The position numbers and the translations under genes are program-made. From assembly GCA_964421085.1 (NCBI GenBank), contig CAYQVO010000003.1:69920-133919 (forward strand): 64,000 bases of DNA, read 5' to 3'. The first letter of the stretch is position 1. Each line of letters opens with the position of its first letter. Of this stretch, positions 63,065 through 64,000 are shown piece after piece. Below the pieces are notes generated by a model that was not told the origin of the DNA, ran no database searches, and was given only the letters and a program-made list of their open reading frames with translations. Source of the DNA: CAYQVO01 sp964421085. Its GTDB lineage: Bacteria; Bdellovibrionota_C; UBA2361; CAYQVO01.

Positions 63065-63475
63065 TCAGGGTATGTTCAACTCCCTGTTCTCCAGTGTTCC
63101 GAGGAGATGCCGATATGCCTCGAGATATCCGGGAAGTCGATGATGGAGAAGTTTTGCCATTTCTTCCTTATAGGTGTGGGATGAAAGATTGCGGCTTTCA
63201 ATCATTCCCACCCAGAAAGCATCCCCTTCCAAAAGCCATCCAAGGCGGAAAGCTTCTGAGAATGCCTCCCTGGGAGTTCCAACACTAATGCCTTCGATCA
63301 GCAGACTCCGACGGATCAGCTTCCAGCAAAGCTCGAAACAGAACTCAAAGCGTTGAATTGCTGCGTCAATAAAAGCAGGTTCAGCCTCTGCATTCTTATT
63401 CAGCACTTCTTCGAGCCGGTCCAGCGCCTTATTGAACTGATTGAAAAGTTTCTGCAGATCAGACTTGACCATCAA
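63065..63475 (-). CDS. HEPN/HI0074-family partner of a nucleotidyltransferase (possible HepT-like toxin)
   Basis: 136 residues, all helical. RFEFCFELCWKLIRR is the HI0074-family core. The segment ESRNLSSHTY holds R95-x4-H100-x-Y102, matching the RX4HXY motif of HepT-type HEPN ribonuclease toxins, where the Tyr is modified by the antitoxin. The gene overlaps the upstream nucleotidyltransferase by 17 bases. HI0074 proteins were first described as substrate-binding subunits; a toxin role is inference from the motif. Confidence 0.8.
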   Translation of the reverse strand: MMVKSDLQKLFNQFNKALDRLEEVLNKNAEAEPAFIDAAIQRFEFCFELCWKLIRRSLLIEGISVGTPREAFSEAFRLGWLLEGDAFWVGMIESRNLSSHTYKEEMAKLLHHRLPGYLEAYRHLLGTLENRELNIP

Positions 63476-63761
63476 TTACCTCCTTCATGTCCCGTTCTGC
63501 TACCTCGCGGAAATCCTTCGAGGCTGCTGTTAAATCGACAATATCAATTCCGTGAAGAGTTTCGACCTCCCCTAGTTTTGCTTTTATTTCGAGATATTTG
63601 TCGAAGGGTACAGGGCCTTCGCCCAGTAATCCGAAGTCATAATCCGACGTTGCCCGCGCATCGCCGGAAGCCCGGGAGCCGATTAGAAAAAGCCTGTGTG
63701 AAGTCCCGAGCACGCCCTGGACTATCATATATACCCTGCAGATGAGGTCTTTGCTTTCCAT
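63459..63761 (-). CDS. Minimal nucleotidyltransferase (MntA-like antitoxin)
   Basis: 100 residues. The core GSRASGDARATSDYD fits GS-x10-DxD of minimal nucleotidyltransferases, with a third acid in IDIVDL. In MntA-HepT pairs this enzyme adds AMP to a Tyr of the HEPN toxin and silences it. It is first in the two-gene unit, 17-base overlap with the HEPN-like gene. About 90 bases separate it from the partial gene at the window end. Confidence 0.85.
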   Translation of the reverse strand: MESKDLICRVYMIVQGVLGTSHRLFLIGSRASGDARATSDYDFGLLGEGPVPFDKYLEIKAKLGEVETLHGIDIVDLTAASKDFREVAERDMKEVIDGQV

Positions 63762-63847
63762 CCAGTTGAAGGATAGTCGATTATCGATAAATTGGCACGG
63801 GGTTCCGCGCTTTCAGGACAAAAAGGCAAAAGACAGCGGCAGCGAGG

Positions 63848-64000
63848 TCAGCCAATCGTGCGGAGCACTTCCTCAAGCACAGGGAGATTCGTTCTGAAGA
63901 AATACCATCCCTCTCGATCCACGGCCTCTGTCATATTCCGCCGGTACCGCATCACATCTTCCCGTGCAAGGCTATCAAGCCACCGGGTCACTGCTCTGGA
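63848..64000 (-). CDS. Hypothetical protein, C-terminal fragment cut by the window edge
   Basis: Fifty codons plus stop, open to the window edge, in good coding frame: VTRWLDSLAREDVMRYRRN, then AVDREGWYFFRTNLPVLEEV and LRTIG at the end. Helical and charged. No family can be named from this piece. Confidence 0.5.
   Translation of the reverse strand, partial: SRAVTRWLDSLAREDVMRYRRNMTEAVDREGWYFFRTNLPVLEEVLRTIG

Noticed and set aside
1..64000. CRISPR arrays, rRNA genes, insertion sequences, phage genes or an origin of replication
   Set aside because: None seen: no regularly spaced repeats, no transposase, integrase or capsid gene, no rRNA core sequence and no dnaA-box cluster.

Overview
The window reads as one piece of chromosome from a Gram-negative (diderm) bacterium that I cannot place in a phylum from sequence alone. 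The outer membrane is inferred from kdsB (Kdo activation), a five-gene arn set for aminoarabinose on lipid A, a beta-barrel-like protein and several lipoproteins. Metabolism looks anaerobic with some tolerance of oxygen: pyruvate:ferredoxin oxidoreductase, ammonia-forming nitrite reductase (nrfHA) and a bd-type oxidase (cydAB). A CheZ suggests motility. Codon use looks even throughout, with no integrase, transposase, phage gene or CRISPR array. One 62-base run of N (62505-62566) shows that this is an assembled draft scaffold.

Layout. 1-5 kb: a 5'-partial gene, a secreted protein of unknown function, a large helical-repeat protein and a membrane sulfatase-like protein. 5-12 kb: long-form purL, then small envelope proteins (beta-barrel, zinc-ribbon membrane protein, HExxH secreted protein, lipoprotein). 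12-16.5 kb: a divergent sigma-70-family factor, proBA and a TMEM43-family protein. 16.5-22 kb (minus): a tight three-gene DNA-processing cassette of OB-fold/DEDDy exonuclease, Hef-like SF2 helicase and RecJ. 22-29.2 kb (minus): larE-larB-larC-hybrid histidine kinase-nrfH-nrfA, which looks like one transcription unit. 29.3-32.5 kb: kdsB, a histidine phosphatase, coaD and a Ser/Thr kinase. 32.8-37.5 kb: PFOR with a dihydroorotate-dehydrogenase-like flavoprotein. 38.7-47.7 kb: a sulfatase-like protein with a PA14-like tail, facing arnBCADT. 48-57.4 kb: mixed small genes, a nucleotidyltransferase/sugar-isomerase pair, cydAB, a LIM-like Cys-rich protein, cheZ and asd. 57.7-60.4 kb: lemA, two TPM-domain genes and an SRAP protein. 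60.4-64 kb: an NlpC/P60 hydrolase, a gene-poor stretch, tRNA-Ser(CGA), a nucleotidyltransferase/HEPN-like pair and a 3'-partial gene.

Main points for follow-up: (1) the RecJ-helicase-exonuclease cassette, which resembles the archaeal Hef-HAN partnership plus an extra exonuclease; (2) nickel-pincer cofactor synthesis joined to a sensor kinase and nitrite ammonification in one unit, with no larA-like client nearby; (3) two copies of a near-perfect long palindrome whose arms differ by compensatory changes and which abut stop codons; (4) genes whose real starts seem to be non-AUG codons other than GTG/TTG (AUA at 58361, and an upstream non-canonical start near 48102-48120).
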